Source: Osmia lignaria lignaria
Taxonomy: Eukaryota; Arthropoda; Insecta; Hymenoptera; Megachilidae
Direction of reading: 5' to 3'
NCBI RefSeq assembly: GCF_051020975.1
Contig: NC_135032.1
Span: 11,842,001-11,906,000, forward strand
Length of the DNA: 64,000 bases
This document shows, piece after piece, positions 26,362 to 39,350 of the stretch; the stretch's first letter is position 1, and each line of letters starts with the position of its first letter. Position numbers and translations under genes: made by a program. The notes below the pieces were generated by a model that searched no databases, was not told the DNA's origin, and saw only the letters and a list, made by a program, of their open reading frames with translations.

Positions 26362-26396
26362 CTAACCATTTTGTTCTCTTTCTGTTGCAGGTAAGT
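26362..26396 (+). promoter_or_regulatory. recursive splice site (ratchet point, zero-length exon)
   Basis: In order: CTAAC at 26362-26366 (branch-point-like, A at 26365, 25 bases before the acceptor AG), a 20-base tract with 17 pyrimidines, CAG ending at 26390, then GTAAGT at 26391-26396 with no base between. The joined string TTGCAGGTAAGT is the canonical recursive splice motif, and CAG|GTAAGT matches U1 at all nine positions. In long Drosophila introns such sites let exon 1 splice to the site, regenerate a donor and splice again. Here, joining exon 1 (ending CAG) to 26391 would replace GTGAGA with the stronger GTAAGT. It was the only perfect instance I found on either strand. Its position about 24 kb into a presumed intron of more than 61 kb fits known spacing. 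Use in vivo is inferred. Confidence 0.72.
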
Positions 26397-26454
26397 TTAC
26401 AATTCAACCTGTATTCTCGTTTTGCTGAATTTTGCTGACGTTTGCGGAAATCAG
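26391..26454 (+). other. potential recursive (RS) exon with premature stop
   Basis: From the ratchet acceptor to a second donor-like site, CAG|GTAACG, at 26455. If the first donor is skipped and this one used, a 64-base exon would be kept. Its length is not a multiple of three, and in phase 0 it reaches TGA at 26436-26438 (codon 16), so retention would truncate the protein. Competing donors of this kind are described at recursive sites; use here is inferred. Confidence 0.4.
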
Positions 26455-29400
26455 GTAACGATACCGTGCAATATTGATAATTTATTAACTTTGAATTTAA
26501 TTTTCTATCGGATTTCACTCGATGAGTGTATGAAAATTTGAATCTAATCTAAGATTTTTAATTTATTACCTTGCATTTTATATTTATACTGTTTTCGGTA
26601 CTTGAAATAAGGATCGTGGATTTAATTCATATTTATGAATTAAATATTATTCAGTATTCTAGTTAAATTAAAAGATTTATGCTCAAAGCTTTTCGTTTCT
26701 CTTTTAAAAGAAGGTCTACTCGTATTTTATGTTTCAAATAAGGGTGGTGACTTCCATTAATATTTCTTAACTACATGTTGCAATAAAATTGCACTTGTAA
26801 GTAGTGTTGGATTAATGTTGGAAATCTTCATTTTTCTTTTAAAGTTTATTCGTATAAAAATACGTGATCCCAAGTTTATTTGAAAAATAGGTAATGAGAT
26901 TTACTGGTGTGTAGATTTTACATACATCAATAACTGCATTCTATTGATTTGTTAAAATTTATATTTTCAATAATTTAAAGTTCTTCAGGAACAGATAATA
27001 CAACATGTAAATAATCTCCTTATCAATCTCTATTACAGTATTGGCATCTTGTCAATAATATTTTATATGGTAGGTAGCTACCCATCCTATAATTTGTTGT
27101 TTCTTTTTTTAAGTAAAAAAGGCTACGATATATTTCTCTTCTTTATTTATTCTTATATAGTTTACTCTAAATATACACAAAATTTGGTAGAACAAAAATG
27201 GTTGGATAATCGTTCTCAATTCGCTTTCCATTTATACAATGCTCTCAGTCGATTGCTTCGTTGATGGATACTTTAGCAACCTGTATCGAAGCTTCAGTGT
27301 CCCGGTTACTTGCCACCTTTGATGCTTCATCAAGGATTCATTAAAACCCCTTCTGTTTTAATCCGACTTGCTGTCGTTCATAGATTCACTTGGAAATTTC
27401 CTATCCTAATACTGTTCGTCTCATTTCGATTAAACTGCATCCTTCGTAATCAACAATGGGATAACGAGCTCTATATAACTTCCGTTTCAACGATGAATAG
27501 ATGCTCTTATTGTTGCAAAGTTGTATTGTTCAATTTTTTATTGTCTTATTTACCAGTCAGTTTGAAAAATATGGCTCCAGTTAATTTAATTACATTCAGA
27601 AAGAACTATTTGAAAATGTTTCATTCATTATCTTATTCTTTATATTTGAAGTGACCAATTGATAAGGTATAAAAAGTATCCTTGCTTCGTATTTAAAATT
27701 GATAATTAAAAAGGGATGTTTCATATCTTGTGAAATAAAAAATTAAAATTTGTAAATATTTTGTAAATGTCTTTTTCTTCTAAAAATGAACAATTAACTA
27801 AGCTTTTTTCCGAAGAGTTTATTTATGCAAAAGAATAATACAGTATCAGAAAGTGAAAGGTGACGAAATTACAAATTATGAATTTTAATTTCAACGCGGT
27901 TTGTTACAAAGAATTTGATCCATTTTCTTGAAGCACACTTCATTAACCATTCAAACTACCATTCCAAGTAATTTTCAGATTAATTATCTCCCAGTCAGTG
28001 TAACATACTTTATTCAAAATTTAATTTAAAGTTGAGTTCATTGTGAAACGTTTTCGCTTCAATTGACATTCATTATTAAGATTGACGGTGTGAAATGAGT
28101 TCGTGTCATGAAACATAATTTATTTCTTCACTACCTTCTGTTCAATCTAGTTGCTTTTAAATGGAAAAACTTCAAATTGTAAAAATTGTGAAATATAAAA
28201 TGATGAAATACAAATAAACAAAAATAGAATTCACAACAGAAAATGAAAAATTGCAATCTAATCTCCATATGAATCGTCTACGAGATCTGTATTCTGTGTT
28301 CCGTAGTTGAGGAACTCTCACGTTTACACAGACCGTATGTAAACTTTAGCAAACCAAAAAATCTACATTGACGTTCGCTGCTTCTGCTCGTACATCTTAG
28401 AAGAATATTTCATCGAGAAAGAAAAGCAGAACTTCGAATCGTTTCCAAATCAATGTTTGCTTTAGACTCTTGCGGTTCGAACTTTGAGACATTCGAACTT
28501 TATAATTCCAGAACTGTCGAATCTGTAATTTATTTATTTTCTGTTGTGTTCAGATTTATAACTGCTGCTTGCATCTTTGTGTCAAACTTTCAAATCTAGC
28601 TGAATTTGATTGCATTTTTTAATTTAATGCAATTTTATGACATTCAATAATTACGTGCCTTTGGAAACACCAGTTATCGTTGAGTCTGAACTAATTAGTG
28701 TCACAGGTTTCCTTTAGTCCCGAAGACAGTATAAATCCCAGCCATAAATCTATCCAAGTCAGACACCGTTCAAGCTATCTTGGCTTCGACCTCACTTAAA
28801 AATGCCTTACCGGTTATATACAGATATTTATTGCAAAGTATAAATTCTCTGGCATTTTTGTATCCAGTTCAGCTAAAATATTAACTAGTTCTGAAAGTTG
28901 CCAACTATTCATAGTAATATATTCATTCAGGACGTATATTTAACTTTCCAATCCAGGTTGAATATGTGCATCTCACCCTTTTGTATCTTTAAAATTATGA
29001 ACTGATTCTATTTTATTTTTAAATTCGTCATAATTATTCAATAACATTCAGCAATATTGTATAAGAAAGGAAATTGAAATAGAAAATTGGCACTTTGATA
29101 GCTGCTGTCATATACTCACGACTTCGATTTGTACATAATTTTTTATATATTTATTATTTATTTTATTATATACTAATTATAATTTGAACAGTGGTAATTT
29201 CAGAACACACATTATAAAAGCTTTCATACATAATTTTCATACACTACCATAGCTCGTTGGATTGTGAAAAATAAATAAATGTCCTAATTAATTTAATTAA
29301 ATTTTCATCAGAATTTCAGTATGCACGTACATTAGAGATTTGCAAATATTTATTGCAATATGAAAATTAAAATTATTTATTTTTCCTTTTAATTATCAAA

Positions 29401-30159
29401 TGATAAAAGTAGCTTTGCTTAAAATTTTTAAACTCAGCTTTATTGATTTATAATTTCATCATAAAATTGATATCTGATGTAAATATAGTATAGATGTTTA
29501 TTGCATGACGAGCAGATTGTTCAGAAGGGTATATGTCACTTCAGTAGGTTCATTAGTGAGCTATTCTATGAAAAGGACACAGTATCTTGAGTGATCTTTT
29601 CATCAGACACTTCATTACAACGAACGATCTAACGAAGAGTCATGAGGATAACATTCACGAACGATCCTTAACGATTTGCTCCCCTTTTTTGACACTGAAG
29701 CAGTTTAACCACCTCATCCTGAATTATATCTTGATAATGATCCAGAACATTTTACCCCTAACAAGAATCTATTTATAACTCTACGGTATCGAGCAAACTA
29801 GGCATCCTTTTGTGAAACCCATAACAGACATTTTCAAATATAGAAATGTGAGTCAAATCACGATGGCCTGTCATGACGTGTAAATTCAAAACGGTTATCA
29901 ACTCTCATCACAAAACTTCAATTTCTTATAGACCTTCGATGTTCTGGATACTGCATTTACCCTACTTTTACAGTACACTGCAACAGCCTGGAGTTTTTCC
30001 TTATCGCAGGCAATCACAATATCTCCTCCGGCAATACGAGAACCTTGCTTTAAGTGCCTTCCATTCGATGCCTCTCTTATTTCTATTTGCACACTTCCGG
30101 GAGTGGGAATCGATAACGCAACACGAGTATTTAACAGATATAAAGTACTCGTGAGAATT

Positions 30160-30184
30160 GAAACTTTAAAAACTTTAAAGTTTC
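30160..30184. repeat. perfect 11-bp inverted repeat
   Basis: GAAACTTTAAA (30160-30170) and TTTAAAGTTTC (30174-30184) are exact reverse complements with a 3-base loop. A small hairpin of unknown role. Confidence 0.6.
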
Positions 30185-32039
30185 TCGTATAACGCGAATG
30201 ACACGAATCTTATTCCAACGAATTTTCCATTCCCAGTCTTTACTTTTCCAGCCGCCTTTAAAACATCTTTGCATAATTTTGTTTAAATTAAAATTCTCAT
30301 AAACGAGAGTACTAGGAAGATACCGTATCTAACGAACATACTCCAGAGAATACAACTATCTCCTAAATCAAATAATACACGTATCGAATAATGAGTAACC
30401 CCTTGCCTTAAAGACTTGCTGGAAGTCTGAGCAGTGTCGGGGAAAGAAGCTCGAGAACTAATTACGAACTTTAATGGATCGCAAGAAGAACAGGCTCGAT
30501 CCAGCAAATGACTATCTTTAAAGTTTGAACAATTATGGACGGCTAGCTACCTCAGCAGATGTATTACATGGTGTCGTTTGCAATTTCTGTTATGGTAAAA
30601 ATACAGGGAAGAAAATTTTCTGATGAGTTTCATTAAATTATTATGAAAAAAATGAAGTTATTAAAAATACTACCGTGGGATTTTTAACACTTTGATGGAC
30701 TGACATTAATTTGGGGATTTTTATTTAACAATCTTATTTAAGATTATTTTGTTATTTAAGAAATTCTTAATCAAATAAAATTATACATGATAATTCATAA
30801 TTGACAAGTGACATGTTATACTCTCACATGGTCGAATCCCAGTAGCAGGGTCAACAAGATAATAATTTATCTGCTATCTGGGGTTACATATTTCATCGTG
30901 TCTCTAGAGAATAACATGTATCTGATTATTACAGAATTTCAGTGCGAATAGTTATGAATCTTTTAAATAAATTCACACACAATTGTAATTAAAAATATGA
31001 TATAATCTCCTAGGGGTGTCTTCTAAAACCCTTAGTGCAGATTTTGAAGTAACCTTCATTGGATTTTGAAGTATAAATGACAATGAGTGCTCAACTTTTT
31101 GAAGACACCTATTGTGTTTGCGCCCTTATAGAAATAAAAGCAAGGTAGAATAACTAGGGAAGTAGGATGAAGTGTTTCTTGACCTTCGACATTGCCCGCA
31201 ATTTAACTCTGTCAATACCCCGAGGAGATATTTTATAGCTTTGCTGAAATGTCTAAGTGTTCTTAGGATCACAACCCTCGTTACATTACCGTTCCTTTTT
31301 TTTTTCTCTCTCTTGCCCTCCTCATCCCCTTTACACGTCATTTCTCTTCTCAATGAATTGTGACCCTGTCCCGGTAACAAATGGTTCACTTAGGGGATAT
31401 TTCTCCTCCAACGCTTTATGTCGTGAAATTTTCTTCGGTAATCGTGATTGAGGGTTGGCGTCTGACACAACAAAGGATACCATTCAATAGTAACAAAAGC
31501 GATACGCTTGTAACAAGATGAAAACCTGGTTTTCAGACGTTACAGTTTTATGGGTATAATTAATGGTATTCTCTTGTCGAACAGTTCTTGAAACAAGATA
31601 TATCTCGTACATGACATTGCTTTTAACTTTTACCAGAGAATTTCTAATTAAGTACCTATATATAATAACGAATTTTAAATTTCTTATAATTAACCCAAAA
31701 TGGATAAGTAGTACTGTCAGAATAGAATGAATTGAATGATCTAAATTCTTAAACAGAATATCACACCTTCTTTGCAACCATTTCCTTCACAAACCTACAT
31801 AAAAACAGCCGGTGTACCTAAAAATTCATTTCCTCCAAAGGCCTGTATCCCCAATTCCCTACAAAAATACAGGTCCTGCAAAGATATCAAAATACATTGG
31901 TCCACTTAAATACCGACCTTTTGATAATGGACAGCTATTGTAGTGTCCTATCGACATTCGATACGACATAGGGTCACGGTACACTGAGAAAGAGTGGAAA
32001 GGATTGCTAAGAACGAGACCTAGTTCGATGTAATGGCCT

Positions 32040-32420
32040 GCAACCAAGCACCGCTCGTGTTTGTCGTCACCTTTGCCACCATAGTCATTTGTATTGATGA
32101 CATAGCCGGCCTCGAACCTAGCTGCAACACGATCGATCCTTTGGATTTATACGAAAGTAATTAATCTACAGAACGAAGAAGGAGTTATGTTGGCTGGCTG
32201 TTCGGGAGGGATAGAAATTCGATGCTGGAGATTGCGGGCTTGCGGACCAACATTCCAGAGACGCTCAAACATACTGCAACGCCTGCTAGAGCCAATTGGT
32301 CGGAGTTGCTTGGATGGTAGCCAACTATCCTATCCTGTCTAGGACGCATATCTCGAAGTCTCGACGAACAAGAGACAACGATAGCCGGATCCTACAGATA
32401 AACTGAGATGCAAAAAGCTG
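32040..32420. promoter_or_regulatory. G+C-rich non-coding island, candidate enhancer
   Basis: About 380 bp of G+C- and CpG-enriched unique sequence without a long frame, in otherwise AT-rich DNA. Composition is the only support. Confidence 0.25.
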
Positions 32421-33729
32421 AAGAAGAAAGTACGAAAGATATCCTGCTATATCATCGGAAATGGAAGTAGGCAGAGGCCAGCAACTTTACTCGTTACTTT
32501 GCCTGAACGAAAAAAGGAGGATACATGCATCTCCTTGTAATGAATCGCCGTGAACATCTTGCCTAAAACTGTCTACAACTGTTTTTCATTTTCCAGCTTC
32601 ACTTTCGTTGCAGTTCAAATTCAGTTTAATGGAAAATTGCACTTGTGGATGTTTCAGAACTAGACTAACAAGCAGCTGATAGTTTGGGTTGAAATTTATT
32701 TGGAGAGGTTTGAAATGGTTTCAATATGAAACATAAATGTCTGACCTAATATCAAAGTTAAGAACAAAACACACGGATCTCTAAATTAATTTATAGATTC
32801 AAATGAAACCTAAAGATAAAACAAATTATCTAGTTGATAGCTTCAATACTTTCCTAGAGCCATAATAAGAAACGAGACTAGCACTAGGCTTCCGGTTACT
32901 CTATTACCTTGCGTGCTATCGCGCAATGACGCTCCTCAATTTTTGATTTTTACATTTTTTTTCTCGCAAGCTTATCAAAATCTTATTATCTTTCAATTTT
33001 TCACGGGAAATTGCATTTCTGATGAAGAGTTATCGTTTGGCGTTATTGGTTGCAGTATTGACTATTTAAGTAAGAAGATTTTCACCTTTTTATGATGTCT
33101 TGTATCTATCTTGAGAATTATTAAATATAAAAATACGTGTTATATAAAAAAGTTATATGACAATTTTCACGTGCATAATAAAAGTTTCATGAATGAATTT
33201 GCAACAACCTAAATAATAAGCTTCCGCTAAATAACCCCCGGCATGAAAAAGTATGTTAATAGGTTTCCTAGTGGGTAAAGTGTTAACATCCTCTGGAAAC
33301 TTCAGCATTGATCGAATCCAGGGGATGTTTCGTGCCTATCAGAAGAGCCGTAACGTTTCAGGCTCCATGTACCACGAGCAATTTGCTACGGTTTTTGTCT
33401 TCTTTCTTCCCCGAGCTACGACTGTGTTTCGCTTGTACACCTTTATGGACAATCATCGAACGTTCTCTGCTATCAGCAGCTCCGACCCTCTTCCGCACAA
33501 TGGGTTCTAGCGTTTCTTTCTTCATATATGAAATAGCTTCAGGCGATATCTCGTTTCGGAGATATCTGCACGAAAAAGAGACGAAAGGGAAACGCACTTG
33601 CCGGGGATTTAGTGGCACGTTTCCATAGGGAGTTTCGAAAATGGCTGTCCCGCGTATCCGCCTTCATTTTCTACTTTCCTCAAATTCACCTGTGCTTTTT
33701 GCTTTGTACATAGAAAGAGCTACTTTCCA

Positions 33730-33748
33730 TTTTTTTTTTTTTTTTTTT
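33730..33748 (+). repeat. T19 homopolymer run
   Basis: Nineteen consecutive T followed by AG. It resembles an extreme polypyrimidine-AG acceptor but has no donor or open frame after it. Confidence 0.8.
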
Positions 33749-36700
33749 AGAAGTTATATGCCAGATTTCTGTACTAATGTCTTGTGATTTTACTCTGTCA
33801 TTTCCTTCTTTATTTTCGTTACACTGCTTTCCATTGTGATAAGCTGTTCTTCTTTTTTCGTTGATGTGTGGACTGGGAAGGTGAGGGAGGGAAATAAATG
33901 AATATTATTTTTTTATTTATGAAATATGAAAAATCATATTTTCCACTGTATTCCATTTTTACAGTCCTACAAATTCAAATTTCAATTTCACTCGATTCAC
34001 TTCACCAGTTTCTACTAAATTCTAATTTACAGTTTGTTATCTCTTCTCACAATTGTTTATAGCAATTAGCGAAGTTTAAATTACATCACATTCAATGCTA
34101 GGTAGTTTGTCCCAACCAAGGACAAAATGGCTTTCCGCGTTCATTTGTTTGAATTTGCTTCGCACGGAAATATTCTACAAACGACTGAACAAAATTATTC
34201 AGAAATTTATAAATTAATTCCTTGTTGATTGGTTCGCGTGTTATCCGTGTCGTTTCAGTGCGATGAAATGATATACATTCTGTTGACCAAAGGTTGTTAC
34301 GCTTTATAAATCCACGGTTACGTTATTACCGATGTATCAATTGGAAATGGGATAGGAATTGTGTGTCCAATAGTATTTTATGGCTATTGGTGAAATATAC
34401 GTCTGGAAGTTAATACCGTAGCGCATCAAATAAATAAATCGCGCTTCACGACGTCGTTCGTGAAAGCTGTATAAATATTTTATAGCACTTGATAGACTTT
34501 AATAGATGTTACCTGTCTTCAGTATTTATAGCATTTCATGTTATCATTACGTTGATAGCGTTGTTTACTATTACTTACATTTTACACCATTGTATTTTAA
34601 TATCATAAAAACTTCATAAAAGATTCCTAAAGTTGAAACTTATATTTTTGAATTTCTCTCACCGAATACTATTCGATTATATTAAAAAGGGTCAATAATT
34701 TTGTATACCCCAAAGTAAAGTCCACCTATTTTAAATTCTGTCACTAAATAAGTATTTTTATTTTGCACAAAATTACTACTGTTGTGGCTTGGATACTATA
34801 TAACTTTTGTGAACAAACTTTTCTCATATCTCTACAAATAACGGAGAGATAATTAGGGTGATAAAATTAGGTGACTCGCTTTGCACATGGTGACGGAACA
34901 AAAATTAAAGAGAGTAGTATATACTCCTCGTGCTTGTTATCAATTTCAGAAGAGTTCAGAAGTGACTGTAGAGCATCGTGGAGAAGGACGTTAATACGTT
35001 ATACTTAGTCCAAAAAAAAAAATTGTAAAAGTTTTACAAAGTACGCGCCTTCCAATAAAACTACCCCGGAACACGGGCCAAGTCCTTTCCTTGAAGATTT
35101 AATCTTCTTCCTTCTGAAACAGGAAGCGAAGTACGTGCGTAGAGCAACTTAAATTATAGTAGAATAACAACGATAAACTTTTGCAATTTTGATTTTAGTA
35201 GTTCTGTCGGAGACATTACTGAAAATTTGTTACTGTCTGTCGACATATTCAACTTTAGTATTTGAAGGATGTTTTATTGGGAAGAAAAAGCAGCTTATGG
35301 AATGTTATTCTTTTAAATATTTCATAGGATATGAAAAGAATAAATAATAAATAAAATATAAAGTTATTTTAAAACAATTCTATAATATATTCCAATTCTT
35401 TAAATTATTCAATGAATTTAACATTTGGTACCTTGTTCTTTATAATATTACCTTTAACGACATCCAGGAGGAAGTTAAATTTATGCAAATTAGGGTAACT
35501 TGGTTGCTTAAATTCAGGTAACTTAACTACTCTAGTAATTAAGGTAATTAATTCCTACAATTTCATTTAGGCAACCATTCGTACAATTACCTTCGAAAAC
35601 GTGATACACATTGTTTCGACTGGAAACTTTGTATCTTCTATTACAGAATGATAATTATTTTCTAATAAAATACAATGTTTATTCAGAATCTTTAAAATCA
35701 AAATTATTATTTTAAGTTCGAAAATCTTTCAGATTTAATTAGATTCAACATCAATGAAAGTTCTGTGTAACCCTTTAGAAAAAAAAAATCAGATTGTATG
35801 ATATAGCTAGAAGAATTTTACGATCGATTGAGCGTAAATAGGGAAGTGAAAGGTCATCAGAGAAGGATACACTCAATTATGTGCTAATTACGTTGCAAAA
35901 GGTCATACGAAATTGTTCAATCGTTCATTAACATCTCGGCGATGTTTGCCAAGCAAGCACCCTCTGCTTAAAATTTGTGAATAGCGGTTTGAAGTTGCAC
36001 TAAACTGCACATTCTTAATCCGACGACATAGCTGCGAATGAGTTAAAGACGTTGCTGCTGAGGTCAGCATCTCGAGTCACTTCAAGATTGCTTTCTATGA
36101 CTTGGGGGGAGCCACGATTGATACACTTCGTGTAAAATGCATGAGCTTACACTTTGTACCATGCTTCTTCGATTTTTCCACCCACGTACATACATAGCAC
36201 ATAGGTACTAATCAATTTTTCTACAAACGTACAGAGCTTGATATATGAGAACGGGCTGAAATATTTTATCTAACACTCTATAATCCAAATCGTCTGTATT
36301 TGAGAAAATAAATGGGTTAGGATGCTGTTAGGGGTATTGATCTCTAGATCTAAATCACAATATTTATTTCATTAACGTATTTTTTTGCCATAGTGAGGTT
36401 GTTGAAAATTTTATATTTTATTATATTACCCATAATTACAAATATCTAATACTAGGTATAAGTATTTCTAATTAGAAAATCAAAGTCAAAGCATACGTCG
36501 AAACATAAGTGTTATGTCGAAAAGGAAATTTCATATTTAATTTGGGTTTTCTAAGAAATCTAGATCAAGATCACCTGTCAATATGGCAGAATCACAATTG
36601 AATCGTCCAAAAATCGGTCACTAGTTCGAATTTTACATCGAAGAAATTAGGACACTGATTAGGAACAAAAGATCTCATTGACTTTTTGTCAACGCTAGAC

Positions 36701-38196
36701 GTTTGTTTACCGAGTCTGGAATCGAAGCGTATTATTCACTTGATTCAGAGGACGAAGACTCTTGGACGGAACGTGTTTGTAATAGCTAACCTTAAGCTGA
36801 TTTATTCCTGTGGAAATCGAAAAAAGAAACCGAGTCGCGCTGATTTTAATCGAATTAATGGCTGACCTGGATCCATTTCGGTTGAAAGTATTGCCGGGTT
36901 CTGTAGCCTCTGTGATTCCAGTTATAATTACGCAACGGTTGATTCGTTTCAGCAACATGAACGATCGACCATCCACCGTTCCACGTTATAAACATTTTCT
37001 TGATTTGTGTCAAAAACAATGGGTCTGGTTGTGTGCATCGTTGCTCCCTGATAATACTGAATCTGACATGTTCATGAAGAAACCATTAATGCAAAAATTT
37101 GTCTGTTGCTTGAAAGGAGGAGATTAAACTGTTGTCAGATTTATAATTAATCACTTGCTGTTTTTAAAGCTATTTTAAAAATAATCCTTTTACTAGCAAT
37201 TTCAATTATTTATTTTTGTTCTTAAATCTGCTAATTTCTGTTCAATTAATGGAACGAATAAAATCACATATTTGCAGACTTTTAATCAAAAATCAAATGC
37301 AGTATTTTTTTAAACATTGCGCTATCGAGTATGCTGATTTAAAACACATTGGCAATTTATCAACCATCGATCGGAAAGGAATCTCGCTTCACTGACTTCA
37401 TACGTATTTGTTCGTTTCAACGAATTGAAAAAATCGTCTGTAATCTCCGCGAATGCTTCAATTTGTTTGATTGCGTATAAAAATAAAATATCGAAAATTA
37501 AATGGCTCAGCAAAATGAAATTGCTGGTTTCTTTTTTACTCTTTAAAATTTGATGCTTTAAAGGCAGCAGGTGTGTCACTAAAAATAGGCTCTTCAAAAT
37601 AAAATATAACGTTATTTATTAACAATATTTCAAAAGATTTATTATTTGAAGTTTTCAATATTAATCTGGCTTGAATAATTTCAACACAAGGTGAACAAAT
37701 AATATTTACGGTCGTTTCATTTAGAAACCCAATAATATATTTATCATTGAGAAGAAGCAATTAATGAACTGATTGTTGTGATAAGAAATATTTGAATGTA
37801 AATTAAGTACATATACCTTCATTGATTTACGATCAATTTCAATTTATTTGCCAAGGAAAAGTGCGCAGCAATGCTGTGCGAATATATTCGAAGGAAGCAA
37901 TTAATATACGTTCTTGAAAACACAATGCGAAGCAGAACACAATTAACTTGCTCTCGCAAATATGTTTTAATTTATTCCACGAACAAGCCCATTCAATATT
38001 CTGTATTTGCTCTTCTAATTGGAAACTTAAAACGTGCCAAAAACTCTTGATTAGACAGAAAACATGAATTTAAATTATAATTATGAAAACAAAATGTTGT
38101 TTATCGTACTAATTTTCAATATAACAAACTTAATTGACAAAAATTATAAAAAGATTGAATTTATTTAAATTTCAAGTTACATGAAAGTTTTGTAGA

Positions 38197-38267
38197 TATA
38201 CAGGATGGTCCACCCAAAAATTGGTCCTCATTACTGCTGGAAATATTTAACTGGACCACCCTGTATA
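38197..38267. mobile_element. 71-bp miniature inverted-repeat element, mariner-like ends
   Basis: The ends read TATACAGGATGGTCCACC (left) and, reverse-complemented, TATACAGGGTGGTCCAGT (right), matching at 15 of 18 positions. TACAGGGTGGTCC-type ends beside TA are typical of Tc1/mariner-related miniature elements, which insert at TA. There is no internal coding capacity. The family assignment is inference from the termini. Confidence 0.6.
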
Positions 38268-38699
38268 CTTTTCTGTAGCACGAGAGGTATAGATGGTACA
38301 TATTAAGAATTCAATTGAAGGCGATCCATTTTGCTCTCAAACAACAAGTCGTATTAATTCAGATAGATTGACTCAACACTTTCAGGAAGAATGATGAACA
38401 CCTACTCCATCATCTCTGTTGAAACCTTGGCAAAATGAGCTCCTCGGGAAATATTTGTTAACTTAGAAAAATGTGAAAATTGCTTCAATCAAAGTAAATA
38501 ATCGATCAAATGATGGTACAAAAATTAATTTATTTAAATGTGTGTTCATTACGATATAAGGGATTTCATAATGGACGAACAGTGTCAATTTAAAGAAAAT
38601 TTTAATATAATTCTTTTATTTCATTTTGATTTTGTGTTTGGATTATTCTTGAAATTCATAAAATTGAAATTCTGGTTCCTCCTTTTTTGAAAAATCATT

Positions 38700-39350
38700 A
38701 TTATTCGTTGATGGCGTAGCAACGATGCTCACAACGGGTGTTCACGATGTGCTGGAAAGTGAGGATAACAATCGGGCAAATTGCAGGGGATCATCGAGCA
38801 CAGAGACGCGTCAATAGGGCGGAAGTGGATTCCTAACGTTGCGGAAACATCGACATCGGTTGGGGATTCGCGCTGTGAGAAATATTCGGGCCATCGCGTA
38901 GCGAGCCAACGGTCGTTTTCGATAAAGGGTAATTCAATTCAGTGGCTCAGTCCTGAGCCTAACTCGCCGTGAATTCTGCGAACAGTCACAGAGTCATGCT
39001 TGACGAAGAGTCAACGGTCACGATTCAACGTCATCCCTTTTTTCCCTTCTCCCTTTTCGTCCCCGATTTCAGGGCTTATCGTCGGTATGTGACGAGCGGA
39101 CGTTTGCCCGACGCGTTTATCGATTCGTCTATCGCTTTAATTTCACGTCGCTCGAAGCTTTTCCGTGACGAAAAAACGCGGATACCAAATGTATTCAGCT
39201 TGAACGAAAACGGATGCATCGGAACCCGGGTATTGAGAATAAAGATGCTAGGATTGAATATACACCGTGTTTCACCGGTGCTTAAGAGTAAAATCAAGTT
39301 CAATATTTACCCAGGAATCCGAGAGGTGCCAGTACAATAGTTTCGCTTCA
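38700..39350. promoter_or_regulatory. CpG-rich region with unrecognised ORFs
   Basis: About 650 bp of G+C- and CpG-enriched sequence. A plus frame starting with GTG at 38969 (first ATG 38996) runs to 39340, but a minus frame is also open at 39076-39303 and neither protein is recognisable. I treat it as a regulatory-type island; a small exon or lineage-specific gene is a weaker alternative. Confidence 0.25.

Larger units (their letters stand above)
2635..26390 (+). other. first segment of giant intron (23.8 kb)
   Basis: From the exon-1 donor to the zero-length exon at 26390. The segment is AT-rich with frequent stops in all frames, and its ORFs of 60-125 codons are unrecognised and within chance expectation. 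Parts not listed separately (roughly 2.7-4.3, 4.5-8.0, 8.1-9.7, 10.2-12.4, 13.8-16.6, 19.5-24.0 and 24.3-25.5 kb) show nothing beyond AT-rich unique sequence, short homopolymer runs such as T16 at 10931-10946, and scattered TAATTA-type sites. Treating the segment as intron depends on no exon being missed; short exons cannot be excluded by eye. Confidence 0.6.

Noticed and set aside
30825..30855. tRNA-like B box (GGTCGAATCCC)
   Set aside because: No A box or acceptor-stem complementarity at the right distance.
33730..33750. T19-AG as a strong 3' splice site
   Set aside because: Better explained as a homopolymer microsatellite; no open frame or donor downstream.
38969..39340. Plus-strand ORF of 123 codons
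   Set aside because: It begins with GTG, overlaps an open minus frame, and resembles no known family; noted only as part of a CpG-rich island.
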